DNA of 64,000 bases from Rhizobiaceae bacterium (GCA_017643025.1 JAEPOG010000001.1:248001-312000), one strand, 5' to 3'. Positions 41,386 to 52,543 are shown, counted from the first letter of the stretch. Made by a program: numbers and translations. The notes: a model not told the origin generated them from the letters alone.

Positions 41386-43266
41386 ATGCTCGACAGTCTA
41401 AGACAAGCCGCCAGTACCTGGGTTGCCAAGCTGCTCCTTGGCCTGCTCGTTCTGAGTTTCGCCGTTTGGGGCATCTCCGGATCGATTTTCGGTGGGCCGG
41501 GAAACAGCGTGCTGACCGCCGGCGAAACCAACGTCTCGATCCTCGAATACCGGCTCGCCTATGACCGGCAGCTGCGCGTGCTGTCAAACCAGTTCAATAC
41601 CCAGCTTACACGCGAACAGGCCCAGGCGATCGGCATCGACCAGCAGGTCCTTTCGCAACTGATCGCCGGCGCGCTGCTCGACGAACAGGCAAGCGAAATG
41701 CGGCTCGGCCTGTCAGAAGACCGGCTGGCTCAGCTGACAGCTGAAGACCCGGCGTTCCGCGGCCCGGATGGCAGGTTCAACCGCCAGCAGTTCGAATATG
41801 TGCTGCGTCAGGTTGGCATGCGGCCCGAGGACTATCTCAAGAATCGCGAGCAGGCTGCGATCCGCCAGCAGATCGTCGAGGCGGTTGCCGACGGCATACG
41901 CGCGCCCGACGCCTATCTGCGCGCGGTTTCGCTGTACCAGGGCGAAGACCGCACGATCGAATATGTCGTCATTCCGCGTTCGGTGGTCGAGCCGATCGAA
42001 GACCCCACGGACGCGCAGCTGACGGAGTATTTCGAGGCGAACAAGCAGCGCTACGCCGCCCCCGAGTATCGCCGCATCGCCTACATCAAGCTCGAGCCTG
42101 AAGATATCGCCGACGAAGCGACGATCCTGCCCGAGCAGGTCGAGCGCTACTACAATAACAATATCGGCCGCTACACGACCCCGGAACGGCGGCGGATCGA
42201 GCAGCTTGTTTTTGCCAGCGAGGAAGCCGCGCAGGAGGCGCTCGACAAGATCCGGGCCGGAGCGAGCTTCGAGGATATCGTCGCCGAACAGGGGCGCACG
42301 ATGGCCGATGTGGAACTCGGAACCTTCGCCAAGGACGGCGTCGCGGACGACGCCATCGCCGAGGCGGCGTTCAGCCTTGAAGCCGGAGCGGTCAGCGATG
42401 TCGTCCAAGGCAATTTCGGACATCTGCTGGTCCGCGTGACCGACATCGAGGAGGCTCGCGTCGAACCCCTCGACAGCGTGGCGGACCAGATCCGCACCGA
42501 TCTCGCCCTCGACGAGGCCCGCGCTATCCTGCTCGACGTTTATGAAGCCTATGAGGACGCCCGTGCCGGCGGTGACACGATGCAGGAGGCCGCCTCGAAA
42601 CAGCGCCTTAGCATCGACACTGTCGAAGCAGACAGCCGCGGCCGCACGCCGGACGGCGGCGAGGTCGACCTTCCGGCGCAGCAGGAGGTTCTGTCGGGCG
42701 CTTTCGAAAGCGATGTCGGCGTCGAGAACCCGCCGGTCAATATCGGTTCGAGCGGTTTCGTCTTCTACGAGGTCGAAGGCATCACGCCGGCGCGCGACCG
42801 CACGCTTGACGAGGTGCGCGACCAGGTGGTTGCGGACTGGCGCGACGATACGCTGGCGAGGGCGCTGGCCGAACGCGCCAGCGCCCTGCACAAGCAGCTC
42901 GAGGACGGTCGGCCGTTTTCGGAGATCGCAGCGGAACTCGAGCTCGAACTGAAGACGCGGCGCGGCCTGAAGCGCGACAGCGAGGACATCGACATCGGCA
43001 ATGCCGGTGTTGCCGCCGCCTTTGGCGTCCCGCGCGGCGGAACCGGCGTCGTGCGGGGTCCAAGCGACGGAACGCAGGTCATCTTCCGGGTCACGGAGGT
43101 CTTCGAGCCGGTTGGCGCGGGGCCGGACGCGGTGCCCGAGCAGACGAGGAACGCGCTGGCGTCCGGCCTTGCCGACGACCTTCTCGACCAGCTGGTCGCA
43201 AAGCTGCAGACGCAATACGAGGTTCGGGTCAACCAGAGCGCGATCAACCAGGCGCTGAGCTTCTAA
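41386..43266 (+). CDS. Membrane-anchored peptidyl-prolyl isomerase (PpiD/SurA type)
   Basis: This 626-residue protein starts [17 protein letters not shown] at ATG 41386, with one N-terminal transmembrane anchor (residues 12-35). A SurA_N-like chaperone region follows ([30 protein letters not shown]), and then a parvulin domain ([51 protein letters not shown]). It folds outer-membrane proteins in the periplasm. It lies immediately before trpD, as in many rhizobia. Confidence 0.92.
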   Translation: MLDSLRQAASTWVAKLLLGLLVLSFAVWGISGSIFGGPGNSVLTAGETNVSILEYRLAYDRQLRVLSNQFNTQLTREQAQAIGIDQQVLSQLIAGALLDEQASEMRLGLSEDRLAQLTAEDPAFRGPDGRFNRQQFEYVLRQVGMRPEDYLKNREQAAIRQQIVEAVADGIRAPDAYLRAVSLYQGEDRTIEYVVIPRSVVEPIEDPTDAQLTEYFEANKQRYAAPEYRRIAYIKLEPEDIADEATILPEQVERYYNNNIGRYTTPERRRIEQLVFASEEAAQEALDKIRAGASFEDIVAEQGRTMADVELGTFAKDGVADDAIAEAAFSLEAGAVSDVVQGNFGHLLVRVTDIEEARVEPLDSVADQIRTDLALDEARAILLDVYEAYEDARAGGDTMQEAASKQRLSIDTVEADSRGRTPDGGEVDLPAQQEVLSGAFESDVGVENPPVNIGSSGFVFYEVEGITPARDRTLDEVRDQVVADWRDDTLARALAERASALHKQLEDGRPFSEIAAELELELKTRRGLKRDSEDIDIGNAGVAAAFGVPRGGTGVVRGPSDGTQVIFRVTEVFEPVGAGPDAVPEQTRNALASGLADDLLDQLVAKLQTQYEVRVNQSAINQALSF

Positions 43267-43277
43267 GGCCGGGGGAT

Positions 43278-44297
43278 ATGGCCGACTTCAAGACCTATAT
43301 CGCGAAGGTTGCGAACGGCGACGCGCTGACCCAGGAGGAAGCACGCGCCGCTTTCGACATCGTGATGTCGGGCGATGCGACGCCGAGCCAGATCGGCGGC
43401 TTCATCATGGCGCTGCGGGTGCGCGGCGAGACCGTGCCCGAGATCGCTGGCGCCGTGGCGACCATGCGCGCCAAGATGCTGCCGGTCGAAGCGCCTGCCG
43501 ACGCGATCGACATCGTCGGCACCGGCGGCGACGCCTCCGGCTCCTACAATGTCTCCACCTGCGCGGCCTTCATCGTCGCCGGCGCCGGCGTGCCGGTTGC
43601 GAAACACGGCAATCGCGCCCTCTCCTCGCGCTCGGGCGCTGCCGACACGCTGGCGGCCCTCGGCGTCAATATCGAGATCGGCCCGGACCGCATCGGAGCC
43701 TGCATTCGTGAGGCGGGTCTCGGCTTCATGTTCGCGCCGGCGCACCATTCGGCCATGCGCCATGTCGGCCCGTCGCGCGTCGAGCTCGGCACCCGCACCA
43801 TCTTCAACCTTCTGGGCCCGCTCTCCAACCCGGCGGGCGTAAAGCGCCAGCTGGTCGGCGTCTTCGCGCCGCAATGGGTCGAACCGCTAGCCCATGTGCT
43901 GAAGGATCTGGGTTCCGAGGCGATCTGGGTCGTTCACGGTGAAGGCCTGGACGAAATGACCACGACCGGACCGACAAAGGTGGCCGAGTTGAAGGACGGC
44001 AAGGTGCGCACCTTCGAGGTGACGCCGAAAGATGCTGGGCTGGCGACTGCTGCCCCCGAGGAACTCAAGGGCGGCGACGCCGCCCACAATGCCGTGGCTC
44101 TCAAGGCCGTGCTCGAAGGCGTCACCGGTCCCTATCGCGACATCGCGCTGCTCAACGCGGCCGGCGCGCTGGTCGTCAACGGCAAGGCGGCGAACCTCAG
44201 GGACGGCGTCGGCATAGCGGCTCAGGCGATCGACTCAGGCGCGGCGCTCGCTGCGCTGGACAAGCTGGTCGCCGTATCGAATGCGGGCCGCAAATGA
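43278..44297 (+). CDS. trpD: Anthranilate phosphoribosyltransferase
   Basis: This 339-residue enzyme transfers phosphoribose from PRPP to anthranilate in tryptophan synthesis. [21 protein letters not shown] carries the PRPP-binding GTGGD motif (given in part), with [21 protein letters not shown] and [16 protein letters not shown] following. It starts 11 bp after the isomerase gene with GGGGG upstream and overlaps trpC by 4 bp. Confidence 0.97.
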   Translation: MADFKTYIAKVANGDALTQEEARAAFDIVMSGDATPSQIGGFIMALRVRGETVPEIAGAVATMRAKMLPVEAPADAIDIVGTGGDASGSYNVSTCAAFIVAGAGVPVAKHGNRALSSRSGAADTLAALGVNIEIGPDRIGACIREAGLGFMFAPAHHSAMRHVGPSRVELGTRTIFNLLGPLSNPAGVKRQLVGVFAPQWVEPLAHVLKDLGSEAIWVVHGEGLDEMTTTGPTKVAELKDGKVRTFEVTPKDAGLATAAPEELKGGDAAHNAVALKAVLEGVTGPYRDIALLNAAGALVVNGKAANLRDGVGIAAQAIDSGAALAALDKLVAVSNAGRK

Positions 44298-45115
44298 GCG
44301 ACATCCTGAAACGCATCGAAGCCTACAAGCGCGACGAGATCGCCGCCGCGAAGGCCGCATTGCCGCTTGCCGACCTCAAGGCGCGCGCCGCGGATGCCGG
44401 CGCGCCGCGCGGCTTTCTCGCCGCGCTCGAAAGCAGGGCGAAAGCGGGCGAATTCGGCCTGATCGCCGAGATCAAGAAGGCGAGCCCGTCCAAGGGCCTG
44501 ATCCGCGCCGATTTCGATCCGCCGGCGCTTGCCCGCGCCTACGAAGCCGGCGGCGCGACCTGCCTTTCCGTCCTCACCGACAAGCCGTCCTTCCAGGGCG
44601 CGCCGGAGTTCCTGACCGCGGCGCGCGCCGCGACCGCCCTCCCTGCCCTGCGCAAGGACTTCATGTTCGACACCTATCAGGTGCATGAGGCGCGCGCCTG
44701 GGGCGCCGACGCCATCCTGCTCATCATGGCGAGCCTCACGGACGACGATGCGAGGCGGCTCGAGGACGAGGCCTTTTTGCTCGGCATGGACGTGCTGGTC
44801 GAGGTTCACGACGAGGCCGAGACCGAGCGCGCGCTGAAGCTCGATTCGCGCCTGATCGGCATCAACAACCGCGACCTGCGCACCTTCGAGACGTCGCTTG
44901 CAACCTCCGAGCGACTGGCGCCCATGGTGCCGCGGGACCGCCTGCTGGTCGGCGAAAGCGGCATCTTCACCCCAGCCGACTGCGCCCGCCTCGCCCGCGC
45001 CGGCATCACCACCTTCCTCGTCGGCGAAAGCCTGATGCGTCAGGCTGACGTCGCAGCCGCCACCCGCGCGCTGCTCGCCGGCGAACAGGAAGCGCGCAGC
45101 CGCGCCGCTGTGTGA
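44294..45115 (+). CDS. trpC: Indole-3-glycerol phosphate synthase
   Basis: This 273-residue TIM-barrel enzyme closes the indole ring in tryptophan synthesis. Motifs are [21 protein letters not shown] (given in part), [37 protein letters not shown] and [11 protein letters not shown]. It is translationally coupled to trpD and lies 3 bp before moaC. It is a single-function TrpC, not fused to TrpF. Confidence 0.97.
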   Translation: MSDILKRIEAYKRDEIAAAKAALPLADLKARAADAGAPRGFLAALESRAKAGEFGLIAEIKKASPSKGLIRADFDPPALARAYEAGGATCLSVLTDKPSFQGAPEFLTAARAATALPALRKDFMFDTYQVHEARAWGADAILLIMASLTDDDARRLEDEAFLLGMDVLVEVHDEAETERALKLDSRLIGINNRDLRTFETSLATSERLAPMVPRDRLLVGESGIFTPADCARLARAGITTFLVGESLMRQADVAAATRALLAGEQEARSRAAV

Positions 45116-45118
45116 ACC

Positions 45119-45607
45119 ATGGCCGGCGACCGCGCCAACCTCACCCACATCGCCGCCTCCGGCGAAGCCCGCATGGTCGATGTCGGCGACAAGGACGTCA
45201 CCGAGCGCCGCGCCCGCGCCGAGGGTCGCGTGACCATGCAGCCCGAAACGCTGGAGACGATCCTCGCCGGCAACGCCAAAAAGGGCGACGTGCTCGGCAC
45301 GGCGCGCATCGCCGGCATCATGGCGGCGAAGAAGACGCACGACCTGATTCCGCTCTGCCACCCGCTCGCCCTGAACAAGGTCGTTGTCGATATCGAGCCC
45401 GACCGCGCCCTGCCCGGCCTGCGCGTGTCGGCGGAAGTGCGCGTTTCCGGCAAGACGGGCGTGGAGATGGAGGCGCTGACGGCCGTGTCGGTCGCTTGCC
45501 TCACCATCTACGACATGGCCAAGGCGATCGACCGCGACATGACGATCGGCGATATTCGCCTCATGCAAAAGAGCGGCGGCCGCTCGGGCGATTACAGGCG
45601 GGGTTAG
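45119..45607 (+). CDS. moaC: Cyclic pyranopterin monophosphate synthase
   Basis: This 162-residue enzyme acts with MoaA in the first step of molybdenum cofactor synthesis. Characteristic segments are [55 protein letters not shown] and [13 protein letters not shown]. It continues the trpDC operon, a pairing common in alphaproteobacteria. Confidence 0.97.
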   Translation: MAGDRANLTHIAASGEARMVDVGDKDVTERRARAEGRVTMQPETLETILAGNAKKGDVLGTARIAGIMAAKKTHDLIPLCHPLALNKVVVDIEPDRALPGLRVSAEVRVSGKTGVEMEALTAVSVACLTIYDMAKAIDRDMTIGDIRLMQKSGGRSGDYRRG

Positions 45608-45831
45608 GGCATGATCCCGAACCGAAGGTCCGCGAAAGCGTTGGCGATGGCCGATCTCCCCCCGTGTGGGGGAGATGTCCGGCAGGACAGAGGGGGGCGC
45701 GAAGGGGCGCAACCTTCAAAAACTCTGCGCCAAGGGGCAGTCATGCCTTCAAGCGATCGCCCTGGGATCAGGCTCAAGCAGGGAGACCGAATCGTGATGC
45801 CGATTCCACAAAACGGCATCGCGATCTAACG
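45608..45831. repeat. Rhizobial intergenic repeat block between moaC and moeA
   Basis: The 224 bp gap holds ATCTCCCCC/GGGGGAGAT (45654-45662 and 45668-45676), a 9 bp perfect hairpin of the kind found repeatedly between genes in rhizobia. It also holds a GGCATGATCCCGAA-like segment near its left end and GGGATCAGGCTCAAGCA plus TTCCACAAAACGGCATCGC near its right end, resembling the two halves of a RIME-type palindromic element. No gene is apparent. Assignment to a named repeat family is from memory of the pattern. Confidence 0.5.
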
Positions 45832-47040
45832 ATGGCGCTTCTACCGGTCGACGACGCCCTCGCCCGCCTGCTGGCCGGCGCCGAAACGCTTCCTGCCGAA
45901 CACGCCGCCCTGCATGACGCCGCATGGCGCGTTCTCGCCCAGCCGATTGCCGCGTTGCGCACCCAGCCGCCCTTCGACGCATCCGCCATGGACGGTTACG
46001 CCGTGCGGGCAGCCGACATCGCCGCCCTGCCCGCCTCTCTTTCCGTCATCGGCGAGGCGCCTGCGGGGCGCAGCTTCGGCGGCAGCGTCGGTCCCGGCGA
46101 GGCCGTCCGTATCTTCACTGGCGCACCGGTGCCCGAAGGCGCCGACACCATTCTCCTGCAGGAGGACGCCCGCCGCTCGGACGACGGCAAGACTGTCGAA
46201 GCGCTGGAGAGCACGGCGAAAGGCCGCCATGTGCGCAAGGCGGGTCTGGATTTCCGCGACGGCGACGCTCTGCTGCCCGCCGGTCGTGTACTCGATCCCG
46301 CCGCCCTCTCGCTCGCGGCCGCCGCCAACCACGCGACGCTGCCGGTCGTCGCGCGTCCCCGGGTCGCCATCCTCGCCACCGGCGATGAACTGCTTCCTCC
46401 CGGTTCCGACCCCGGCCCGGACCAGATCATCGCCTCCAATGGCTACGGCGTAGCCGCCCTCGTGCGCGCCGACGGCGGCGAACCGCTCGACCTCGGCATC
46501 GCGCCGGACCGTGCCGAGGCGATCGCCGCGGCGGTGGAGCGCGCCCGACAAGCCGGCGCGCATGTCATCGTCACGCTGGGCGGCGCCTCGGTCGGCGACC
46601 ACGACCTCGTTCATGAGGTGCTCACCAGCCTCGGCATGACGCTCGATTTCTGGAAGATCGCCATGCGCCCCGGCAAGCCGCTGATGGTCGGCAAGCTGGA
46701 CGGCGTTCACGTCCTCGGCCTGCCCGGCAATCCGGTGTCGAGCCTCGTCTGCGCGCATCTTTTTCTGCGACCGCTGCTGGCCAAACTTGGCGGCCGCGAA
46801 TTCGCCCCGGACATCCGCGACGCCGTGCTAGGCGAGGCCATGAAGGCCAACGACCACCGCCGCGACTATGTGCGCGCCAGGGTCGAGGATCGGGGCGGCA
46901 AGATGGTCACCACGCCCTTCCCCACCCAGGACTCCTCGATGCTGCGCACGCTCGCCGAGGCCAACTGCCTGATCGTCCGAGAGGCGAATGCGCCTGCGGG
47001 CAACGCCGGCGAGTTCTGCAAGGTGCTGATGCTGCGCTAG
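45832..47040 (+). CDS. moeA: Molybdopterin molybdenumtransferase
   Basis: This 402-residue enzyme inserts molybdate into adenylylated molybdopterin. It starts MALLPVDDALARLLAG at ATG 45832. Conserved parts are PPFDASAMDGYAVRAAD, FTGAPVPEGADTILLQED, ILATGDELLPPGS, TLGGASVGDHDLVHEV, FWKIAMRPGKPLMVG and VLGLPGNPVSSLV. It is separated from moaC by the repeat block, so it may have its own promoter. Confidence 0.96.
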   Translation: MALLPVDDALARLLAGAETLPAEHAALHDAAWRVLAQPIAALRTQPPFDASAMDGYAVRAADIAALPASLSVIGEAPAGRSFGGSVGPGEAVRIFTGAPVPEGADTILLQEDARRSDDGKTVEALESTAKGRHVRKAGLDFRDGDALLPAGRVLDPAALSLAAAANHATLPVVARPRVAILATGDELLPPGSDPGPDQIIASNGYGVAALVRADGGEPLDLGIAPDRAEAIAAAVERARQAGAHVIVTLGGASVGDHDLVHEVLTSLGMTLDFWKIAMRPGKPLMVGKLDGVHVLGLPGNPVSSLVCAHLFLRPLLAKLGGREFAPDIRDAVLGEAMKANDHRRDYVRARVEDRGGKMVTTPFPTQDSSMLRTLAEANCLIVREANAPAGNAGEFCKVLMLR

Positions 47041-47192
47041 GCGCGGATTGGCAAATGCGGTCAGGCTGATACCCGGCCGCTTACTCCAGCAGCAACCGGC
47101 CACCACATGAGGTCGCCACCTCTGGATTTGTGCCGCCCACAAAAAAGTCGCCAGTGCGGCTCCAACGGTCCGCGTTGGTTCACGTGGGTAAG

Positions 47193-47396
47193 CTAGTGAG
47201 AAACGCTATACTGTTCGCGAATGTAGTCGTTGAAATACGTACCCTTTGACCAAGCTGTTAGCAGCCCGTCATAGATATGCTGCGGCACGCCGTAATAGTC
47301 GTACGGCCCACCGCTTTCCAAGAACCAGATTGTCAGAACACGACGTGCAGAATCATATTCCGCGCGTTCGATGGCGGATGAGTTGAACCGTGGCAT
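47193..47396 (-). CDS. KTSC-domain small protein
   Basis: This 67-residue protein matches the KTSC domain (PF13619) along its whole length: SSAIERAEYDSARRVLTIWF, PYDYYGVPQHIYDGLL and KGTYFNDYIREQY. The domain occurs fused to lysyl-tRNA synthetases and alone in phage and plasmid genes, and is suspected to bind nucleic acid. It lies in a short non-syntenic stretch between moeA and lexA, on the opposite strand to both. Confidence 0.75.
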   Translation of the reverse strand: MPRFNSSAIERAEYDSARRVLTIWFLESGGPYDYYGVPQHIYDGLLTAWSKGTYFNDYIREQYSVSH

Positions 47397-47492
47397 GGAG
47401 GCCCCTCCAATGGTCCGAATGACGATTGTGTGGTGGACGGCGAAGTTGCTCGCCGTCCCCGTTTCGATTGATGAGTGATTGATGAGTACTGG

Positions 47493-47765
47493 TTAGGGAC
47501 TCACTCGCTTGAGCCAGGCGGCTCCAGCGGGGTTTGCCTTGAACGTAGCCCAGTCGAACCCGGGTAGAAGCTGGATGACTGCAACGCCGTCGTCGCCGTC
47601 CATTTCTGCCTTTAGCAGGTCTCGCACCGTGGCCGCCGGCCCGCGCAATTCTGCAAGCCACACGGATTCTAGAAGCGGCACCGCCTTGAAGCGGGCAAGC
47701 GCCTCGTAGAGGGACTTGTAGTCCCTCTTCTTACGCAGATCGTACGTGATCAGATACCAGTTCAT
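47493..47765 (-). CDS. Small protein with Cas2/VapD-like ferredoxin fold
   Basis: This 90-residue protein begins MNWYLITYDLRKKRDYKSLY and continues AVPLLESVWLAELRG and DGDDGVAVIQLLP. The pattern of an N-terminal strand with YDL, a helix, and a second strand resembles the Cas2/VapD nuclease fold and the small stand-alone proteins often called SinR-like in rhizobia. There is no CRISPR array or other cas gene, so a role in CRISPR adaptation is unlikely. GGAGCAG precedes the start. It lies 96 bp upstream of the KTSC gene and may be co-transcribed with it. Confidence 0.6.
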   Translation of the reverse strand: MNWYLITYDLRKKRDYKSLYEALARFKAVPLLESVWLAELRGPAATVRDLLKAEMDGDDGVAVIQLLPGFDWATFKANPAGAAWLKRVSP

Positions 47766-48677
47766 ATACTGCTCCTTCTGAGCCGGTTGCGACCATCTCG
47801 CACTTGTCCCGGAAGGCAGGAGCAGGTAGTATCCTCTGGCTAACGGGAGGTACTAGCGACTTCCTTTTCCGAGTGATCCGCGTGCGAGTGGCCAAACACG
47901 TTTGCGGATCATTTTTCGTTTCGAAGCCGGTTCGGGTTCCTAGGCCTGTGGCCGGCTTCGATTCTTTCTGACGCGAATCAGACACCCGCCAATCTAGCGG
48001 AGATGGCAAGAGCGGTGGAGTCCGGAACCGGCAACCGCCCCGTGATTCACAATCCGAAGCCCCAAATGGGGAATTTCGGGCAGAGTATTCCCTGGAAAAT
48101 GTGGATAGTGCGCCAGCCTCTTAACGGGCAGGACGAGGGAAAGACTGCAACAGCAGGTCACGCATCAATCCGCAGGTCCCTGCTGGAACTCCCAAAGATA
48201 AGTCTGGAGCCAAGTCGCCGAAGCACTGATTCCTTCGCAGCGCCTGCCGCGTACTCATGCTGCGCTAGGCCGTGTGGACCTTCAGGTTTCGGGCGTGGCA
48301 CTGAACTGAATAACAGCGCCTGGCGGTCAATCGTTGCCCTTGGTTCGGTGGTCCGCATTGCCGTGCTGAGGTTCCGGGTGGACGAACGGGACTCAGCTCC
48401 GTCATCCTCGGGCTTGTCCCGAGGATCTGCCATAGGCCGACCATGCGGGAAGTCGGCCCGTGGCCACGAAGCCTGTCCGATTCTCGCCACAAGGGCGAGA
48501 ATGACGGCGTATAGGACATCGACCGCCGCGATTTCGTGGACAGATTTGGCGCCGACAGGATTCATTCCCCGCCAACCTATTGTCCCTATTCGCTATTCGC
48601 TACTCCCTACTCGCTTTTCCATCCCCACCCCCGATCCCGCTCCCACAATGCCCCGCCATGCGAAAGGAGCGGCGGCG
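47766..48677. other. Long intergenic region with palindromic repeat
   Basis: No convincing gene is seen in about 0.9 kb. An open plus-strand frame runs through it into the gene at 48678, but its composition looks non-coding and several repeats interrupt it. The main feature is the inverted-repeat element at 48400-48506. The stretch between the Cas2-like gene and 48000 contains only weak dyads, such as AGTATCCTC facing GAGGTACT near 47827. Confidence 0.5.
48400..48506. repeat. Palindromic intergenic element with terminal inverted repeat
   Basis: The element begins CGTCAT (48400-48405) and ends ATGACG (48501-48506). Inside are two perfect hairpins: TCCTCGGG/CCCGAGGA (48405-48412 and 48418-48425) and ATTCTCGCC/GGCGAGAAT (48480-48488 and 48494-48502). 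The layout is that of the small non-autonomous palindromic repeats common in alphaproteobacterial genomes. Confidence 0.6.
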
Positions 48678-49115
48678 ATGGACTGGAAAGGCGCAATGGA
48701 GCAGGAACGGGCGGCGTTGATGCGCCTCGCCACCCTGCTTGGCGCGCTGGCCGGTCTGGCCGAACTCGCAGCCGGCCGTTCCCCTGCCATGCGCGGTTTC
48801 GTGCTCTGGATCCTGCGCCGTGCCGAGGCCGTGGCGCGGGATTTCGTCACCGGCGGCCAGGATACTGAGGTCGCGTCGATGCCGGTCGAACCGGCGGGCA
48901 CGCGCCCGGCGGACGCGATGCGGCTGGCCGCCAGCCTTCGGGCGTTGGCCCGGGAACTGAAACGTCAGGCGAGGCTGATCCCAAGTAGGCGTGGCGGGCA
49001 CGGCGCCAGGACACGACCGTCATTCGGCATGATGCCGGCTTTGCGCGGCGTCGCGATGTCCGTGCCCGCGGCGTCCGCCTGGCCGATACCGCTCCCCGCG
49101 CCCGACACGTCGTGA
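48678..49115 (+). CDS. Hypothetical protein upstream of lexA
   Basis: This 145-residue protein starts MDWKGAMEQERAALMRLATL at ATG 48678 after AAAGGAG. The N-terminal 60 residues form hydrophobic to amphipathic helices (ALAGLAELAAGRSPAMRGFV, WILRRAEAVARDF); the rest is basic and Pro/Ala-rich. No domain is recognised. Similar small proteins are common beside lexA in rhizobia, by my recollection. It may be membrane-associated; no function is claimed. Confidence 0.55.
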   Translation: MDWKGAMEQERAALMRLATLLGALAGLAELAAGRSPAMRGFVLWILRRAEAVARDFVTGGQDTEVASMPVEPAGTRPADAMRLAASLRALARELKRQARLIPSRRGGHGARTRPSFGMMPALRGVAMSVPAASAWPIPLPAPDTS

Positions 49116-49292
49116 ATGTCGGCAAGCGGTAACCACTGTCGATTGCATATCGCCCGTAGCCGGACCCCGGTTTCGGAACCGCCACCTATGGCGTAAATGT
49201 CGGCTCGCGCGCCGCTGTCGCGAAAGACGACCCCTGCTGATGCCCCGTTGATCCGACGATCACGAATTTTCATCGAAAATTAAACACTTGCG

Positions 49293-49307
49293 GAACAAGA
49301 CTGGAAC
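49293..49307. promoter_or_regulatory. SOS box of lexA (GAAC-N7-GAAC)
   Basis: GAAC-AAGACTG-GAAC is the reverse complement of GTTC-N7-GTTC, the alphaproteobacterial LexA site. It lies 69 bp before the lexA start and directly abuts a TATAGT -10-like box (49309-49314), so LexA bound here would block its own promoter. Confidence 0.85.
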
Positions 49308-49375
49308 ATATAGTGATTGTTCTGGTTTTGTTTGCCGGCGATTCTCGGCGCTAATTGGGTTCAGGGGACTGAAGA

Positions 49376-50089
49376 ATGCTGACGCGCAAGCAACATGAAC
49401 TGCTTTTGTTCATCCACGAACGGCTGAAGGAAACCGGCATTCCGCCTTCGTTCGACGAGATGAAGGAGGCGCTGGATCTGGCCTCGAAGTCGGGCATCCA
49501 CCGGCTGATTACCGCGCTTGAGGAGCGCGGCTTCATCCGCCGCTTGCCGAACCGCGCGCGCGCCCTGGAGGTGCTGCGCCTGCCCGATTCGATTGCGCCC
49601 GGCCTCAGCCCGTCCCGCGGATTTTCGCCCAGCGTCATTGAAGGCAGCCTCGGCAAGAAGCCGGCGCCGTCGCGGGTACCCGCTGCCAGCAATGATGACG
49701 ATGCCGCATCCGTGTCCGTTCCCGTGATGGGCCGCATCGCCGCCGGCGTACCGATCGAGGCGATCCAGCACCAGACCCATTCGATCGCCCTTCCGCCCGA
49801 TATGCTCGGTGGCGGCGAGCACTACGCGCTGGAGGTCAAGGGCGATTCCATGATCGAGGCCGGCATTTTCGACGGCGACACCGTCGTCATCCGCAACACG
49901 CAGACCGCCAATCCGGGCGATATCGTCGTGGCGCTTGTGGACGACGAGGAAGCCACGCTGAAGCGCTTCCGCCGCAAGGGCGCGTCCATCGCGCTGGAAG
50001 CAGCCAACCCCGCCTACGAAACCCGCATCTTCGGGCCCGACCGCGTCAAGGTTCAGGGTCGGCTCGTTGGCCTGATCAGGCGCTACTGA
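49376..50089 (+). CDS. lexA: LexA SOS repressor
   Basis: This 237-residue repressor has an N-terminal winged helix ([39 protein letters not shown]) and a C-terminal S24 autoprotease domain. The cleavage bond lies in [11 protein letters not shown], the catalytic Ser in [10 protein letters not shown], and the Lys in [12 protein letters not shown] damage activates RecA, which triggers self-cleavage. An SOS box lies upstream. Its end overlaps the convergent comEC gene by 7 bp. Confidence 0.97.
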   Translation: MLTRKQHELLLFIHERLKETGIPPSFDEMKEALDLASKSGIHRLITALEERGFIRRLPNRARALEVLRLPDSIAPGLSPSRGFSPSVIEGSLGKKPAPSRVPAASNDDDAASVSVPVMGRIAAGVPIEAIQHQTHSIALPPDMLGGGEHYALEVKGDSMIEAGIFDGDTVVIRNTQTANPGDIVVALVDDEEATLKRFRRKGASIALEAANPAYETRIFGPDRVKVQGRLVGLIRRY

Positions 50090-52431
50090 TCGTTTTCGGA
50101 TTGCCGCCGCCACGGCGGCAGTCCCCTCGCCTCGCGCGACCATCGGCGATAATCGTGCCACGGCCGTAGTGCTTCCCCAATCGCGAAGCGGATTTCGGGT
50201 ACTCCAGCTACGAAGCGGATTTCAGCGCTGCCGCGCCAGGCAAGATCGCGCTTGGTGATGACGGTTGGCCGGCGGCCGACACATACGTCCTCCGCGGTCG
50301 CATCGTCGATCACGATCAGCGCCGCAACGGCGCATGCGTCCTTCGCAGCCTCGCCTGTCTCGGCGAACGCGACGACCGCGCCGCTGGCGTGCCGGGCGAT
50401 GCAGGTCTCACCCGAACAGACGAACGCTGACTCTGCGTCGGGCATGACTACATCGCCCTCCGCTCTGGCCGGCTTCACCGTTTCGTCCGCGCGAAACGCC
50501 TCCTGCCAGATGCCGAGCGTGAATTCTGATGGCCTCGACCGGTTCACTGCCAGCCGGTCGTCTTCGAGGCGCATCGCGACTAGCCGCCCATCCTCCGAGA
50601 CCAGCACATCCGGCTGCTGTCGCAATGCGATCAGCACGAGGCCGACGGCCAGCAGCGGCAGCGCCGCCAGCCGCAGCCATGTCGTCATGATGGTCGCGAC
50701 CACCAGCACACCTGCGAGAACGGCAACTGCAGATGCAGGCAGAGCCCCGACTATGTCGGGCGGCGACTGCTCGGCAAGCGCGGTCGCAACGGCGATGACC
50801 AGCGCCAGCGCCTTGCCCATGCCGGCGAAGAAGATGCCGTCGAGGCCGAAAGGCATGGTGAGGACGCCGGCCACCGCCAGGGGCATGACAGCGATCGTCA
50901 CGATCGGCATCGCAGCCAGATTGGCGATCAGCCCCAGCGGCGCGATGCGCTGGAAATGCCAGGCAGCGAACAGGCCGGTCGCCAGACCGGCGATCAGCGA
51001 CGTCATGGCGAGCCCGACAAAGAAAAGGCCGAGCAGGCGCAGCGCCGAGACGACCGGCGAACGTCGTTCCGACCAACCGGAAACCGGCCGGCGCATGCGG
51101 CGCTCCGAGTACCACCCATAGGCGCCGATCAGGGCGGCGGTCGCCGCAAACGACATCTGAAAGCTCGGCCCCATCACCTCGTGCGGCGCGATGGCCAGGA
51201 TGATGATCGCCGCGATGGCGAGGTTGCGCATCGTCAGCGCCGCCCGGTCGAACAGGACGGCCGTCAGCATCACCGCGAACATGATGAAGGCGCGCTGCGC
51301 CGCCACGGCCGCCCCCGAAAGCACCAAATACGCCACCAGCGCGAACAGCCCGCCGACCGCCGCATATTTCTTCACGGCATGCCGCGACGCGAAGCCGGGA
51401 AACAGCGCGAAACCGGCCCGCATCGCGCCGATCACCGTTCCGGCAACCAGCGCCATGTGCAGACCGGAAATGGCGAGGAAATGCGCCAATCCCGTCCGCC
51501 GCAGCGCCTCGGTCACCTCATCAGGGATGCCGGCGCGCACGCCGGCGACGAGCGCCGCAGCGACCTCCCCCTCCGGCCCGCCGATGCGGGCGCGGATGTG
51601 AGTGGCGAGCGCAAGGCGCTGCCGTTCGACCCAGGCCGCTATCCGCTGCGAAAAGCCCGTCGCTACGCCGGTTTCGGCGACGAACGGCCCGGACAGGAAG
51701 AAGCCGTTGGCGCCGATCCCGTCAAAATAATTCTCGAAGGCGAAGTCGAAACCGTTCGGACGTGCCGGCCCGCTCGCGGGCAGCAGCCGCACGACGCCGG
51801 TGACGCCATCTCCGGGACCGAGCCGTTCCGGCAGATCACCCGCCGTCGCACGGAAGCGGTCCGGTGCGAAGCGCAGTTCCGGGCGCTCGGTCGAAATGAG
51901 GTCGATCGTCAGCCGGGTCCTGCCATTTGCCCGATCCTCAACCGCAACGACCGTACCGGTGATGCGAGTCGCTATCGCCGATCCCAGCATCTGGGTGGAA
52001 TGCCGCCAGTTTTCGACTGCGCCCGCCGCGGCGCCAAGAAGGAGAAGAAAAATGGCGAGTGCAGCTGTGTAAGAGACCTGAGAGGAACGCAGGAGAAATG
52101 CGGCGAGCGCCGCCCCGACCACGAGTGCGACGAGAACGAGGATCGACGGCTCATGCGGCCAGCAGAAATAGGCGACGGCCCCGGCTGCAAGCAGCACCGG
52201 CGCGAATACGAAGCCCGTGCCGCGTTCGCGTTCGGTCTCGATCGCTTCCCGCAGCTGCTCCCGCGCCCATGCGGATCGCAGCGAAGGGTGCGCAGACGCA
52301 ACACGTTCGAACCCGCCGCCGCCGTCGCCCGACGCCTCCCGTCCAAACAGGACTGGCTGCCTCTCAGCGTCGCCGGCGTCGGTGAATATCGATCGCTCGT
52401 CCGGGGCGTGCGCCGACCGTTCGCCTTCCAT
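50083..52431 (-). CDS. comEC: ComEC/Rec2-family DNA uptake channel protein
   Basis: This 782-residue integral membrane protein has an N-terminal DUF4131-like region ([19 protein letters not shown]), the competence domain ([24 protein letters not shown] and [19 protein letters not shown], in part) with many transmembrane helices, and a degenerate C-terminal part. The C-terminal metallo-beta-lactamase nuclease domain of some ComEC proteins is not evident, which is usual for alphaproteobacteria. It is divergent from gltX and convergent with lexA. Confidence 0.9.
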   Translation of the reverse strand: MEGERSAHAPDERSIFTDAGDAERQPVLFGREASGDGGGGFERVASAHPSLRSAWAREQLREAIETERERGTGFVFAPVLLAAGAVAYFCWPHEPSILVLVALVVGAALAAFLLRSSQVSYTAALAIFLLLLGAAAGAVENWRHSTQMLGSAIATRITGTVVAVEDRANGRTRLTIDLISTERPELRFAPDRFRATAGDLPERLGPGDGVTGVVRLLPASGPARPNGFDFAFENYFDGIGANGFFLSGPFVAETGVATGFSQRIAAWVERQRLALATHIRARIGGPEGEVAAALVAGVRAGIPDEVTEALRRTGLAHFLAISGLHMALVAGTVIGAMRAGFALFPGFASRHAVKKYAAVGGLFALVAYLVLSGAAVAAQRAFIMFAVMLTAVLFDRAALTMRNLAIAAIIILAIAPHEVMGPSFQMSFAATAALIGAYGWYSERRMRRPVSGWSERRSPVVSALRLLGLFFVGLAMTSLIAGLATGLFAAWHFQRIAPLGLIANLAAMPIVTIAVMPLAVAGVLTMPFGLDGIFFAGMGKALALVIAVATALAEQSPPDIVGALPASAVAVLAGVLVVATIMTTWLRLAALPLLAVGLVLIALRQQPDVLVSEDGRLVAMRLEDDRLAVNRSRPSEFTLGIWQEAFRADETVKPARAEGDVVMPDAESAFVCSGETCIARHASGAVVAFAETGEAAKDACAVAALIVIDDATAEDVCVGRRPTVITKRDLAWRGSAEIRFVAGVPEIRFAIGEALRPWHDYRRWSREARGLPPWRRQSENDQ

Positions 52432-52543
52432 ACAGGCGTTCCGTCCGTCCCAAGCTTGCGCCCCAATGGGCCTATGCTACATGAACCCGCTCGAAACGCC
52501 ACCGGCCCTCCCGGCCGCCGCTTGAAGCAATCAGGACATTGGC

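Noticed and set aside
41713..43215. Minus-strand 500-codon frame opposite the prolyl isomerase
   Set aside because: The plus-strand protein has a membrane anchor and parvulin domain; the reverse frame shows only codon-bias artefacts.
47493..47765. CRISPR-Cas adaptation module
   Set aside because: Only a Cas2-like fold is seen. There is no Cas1, effector or repeat-spacer array anywhere in the window.
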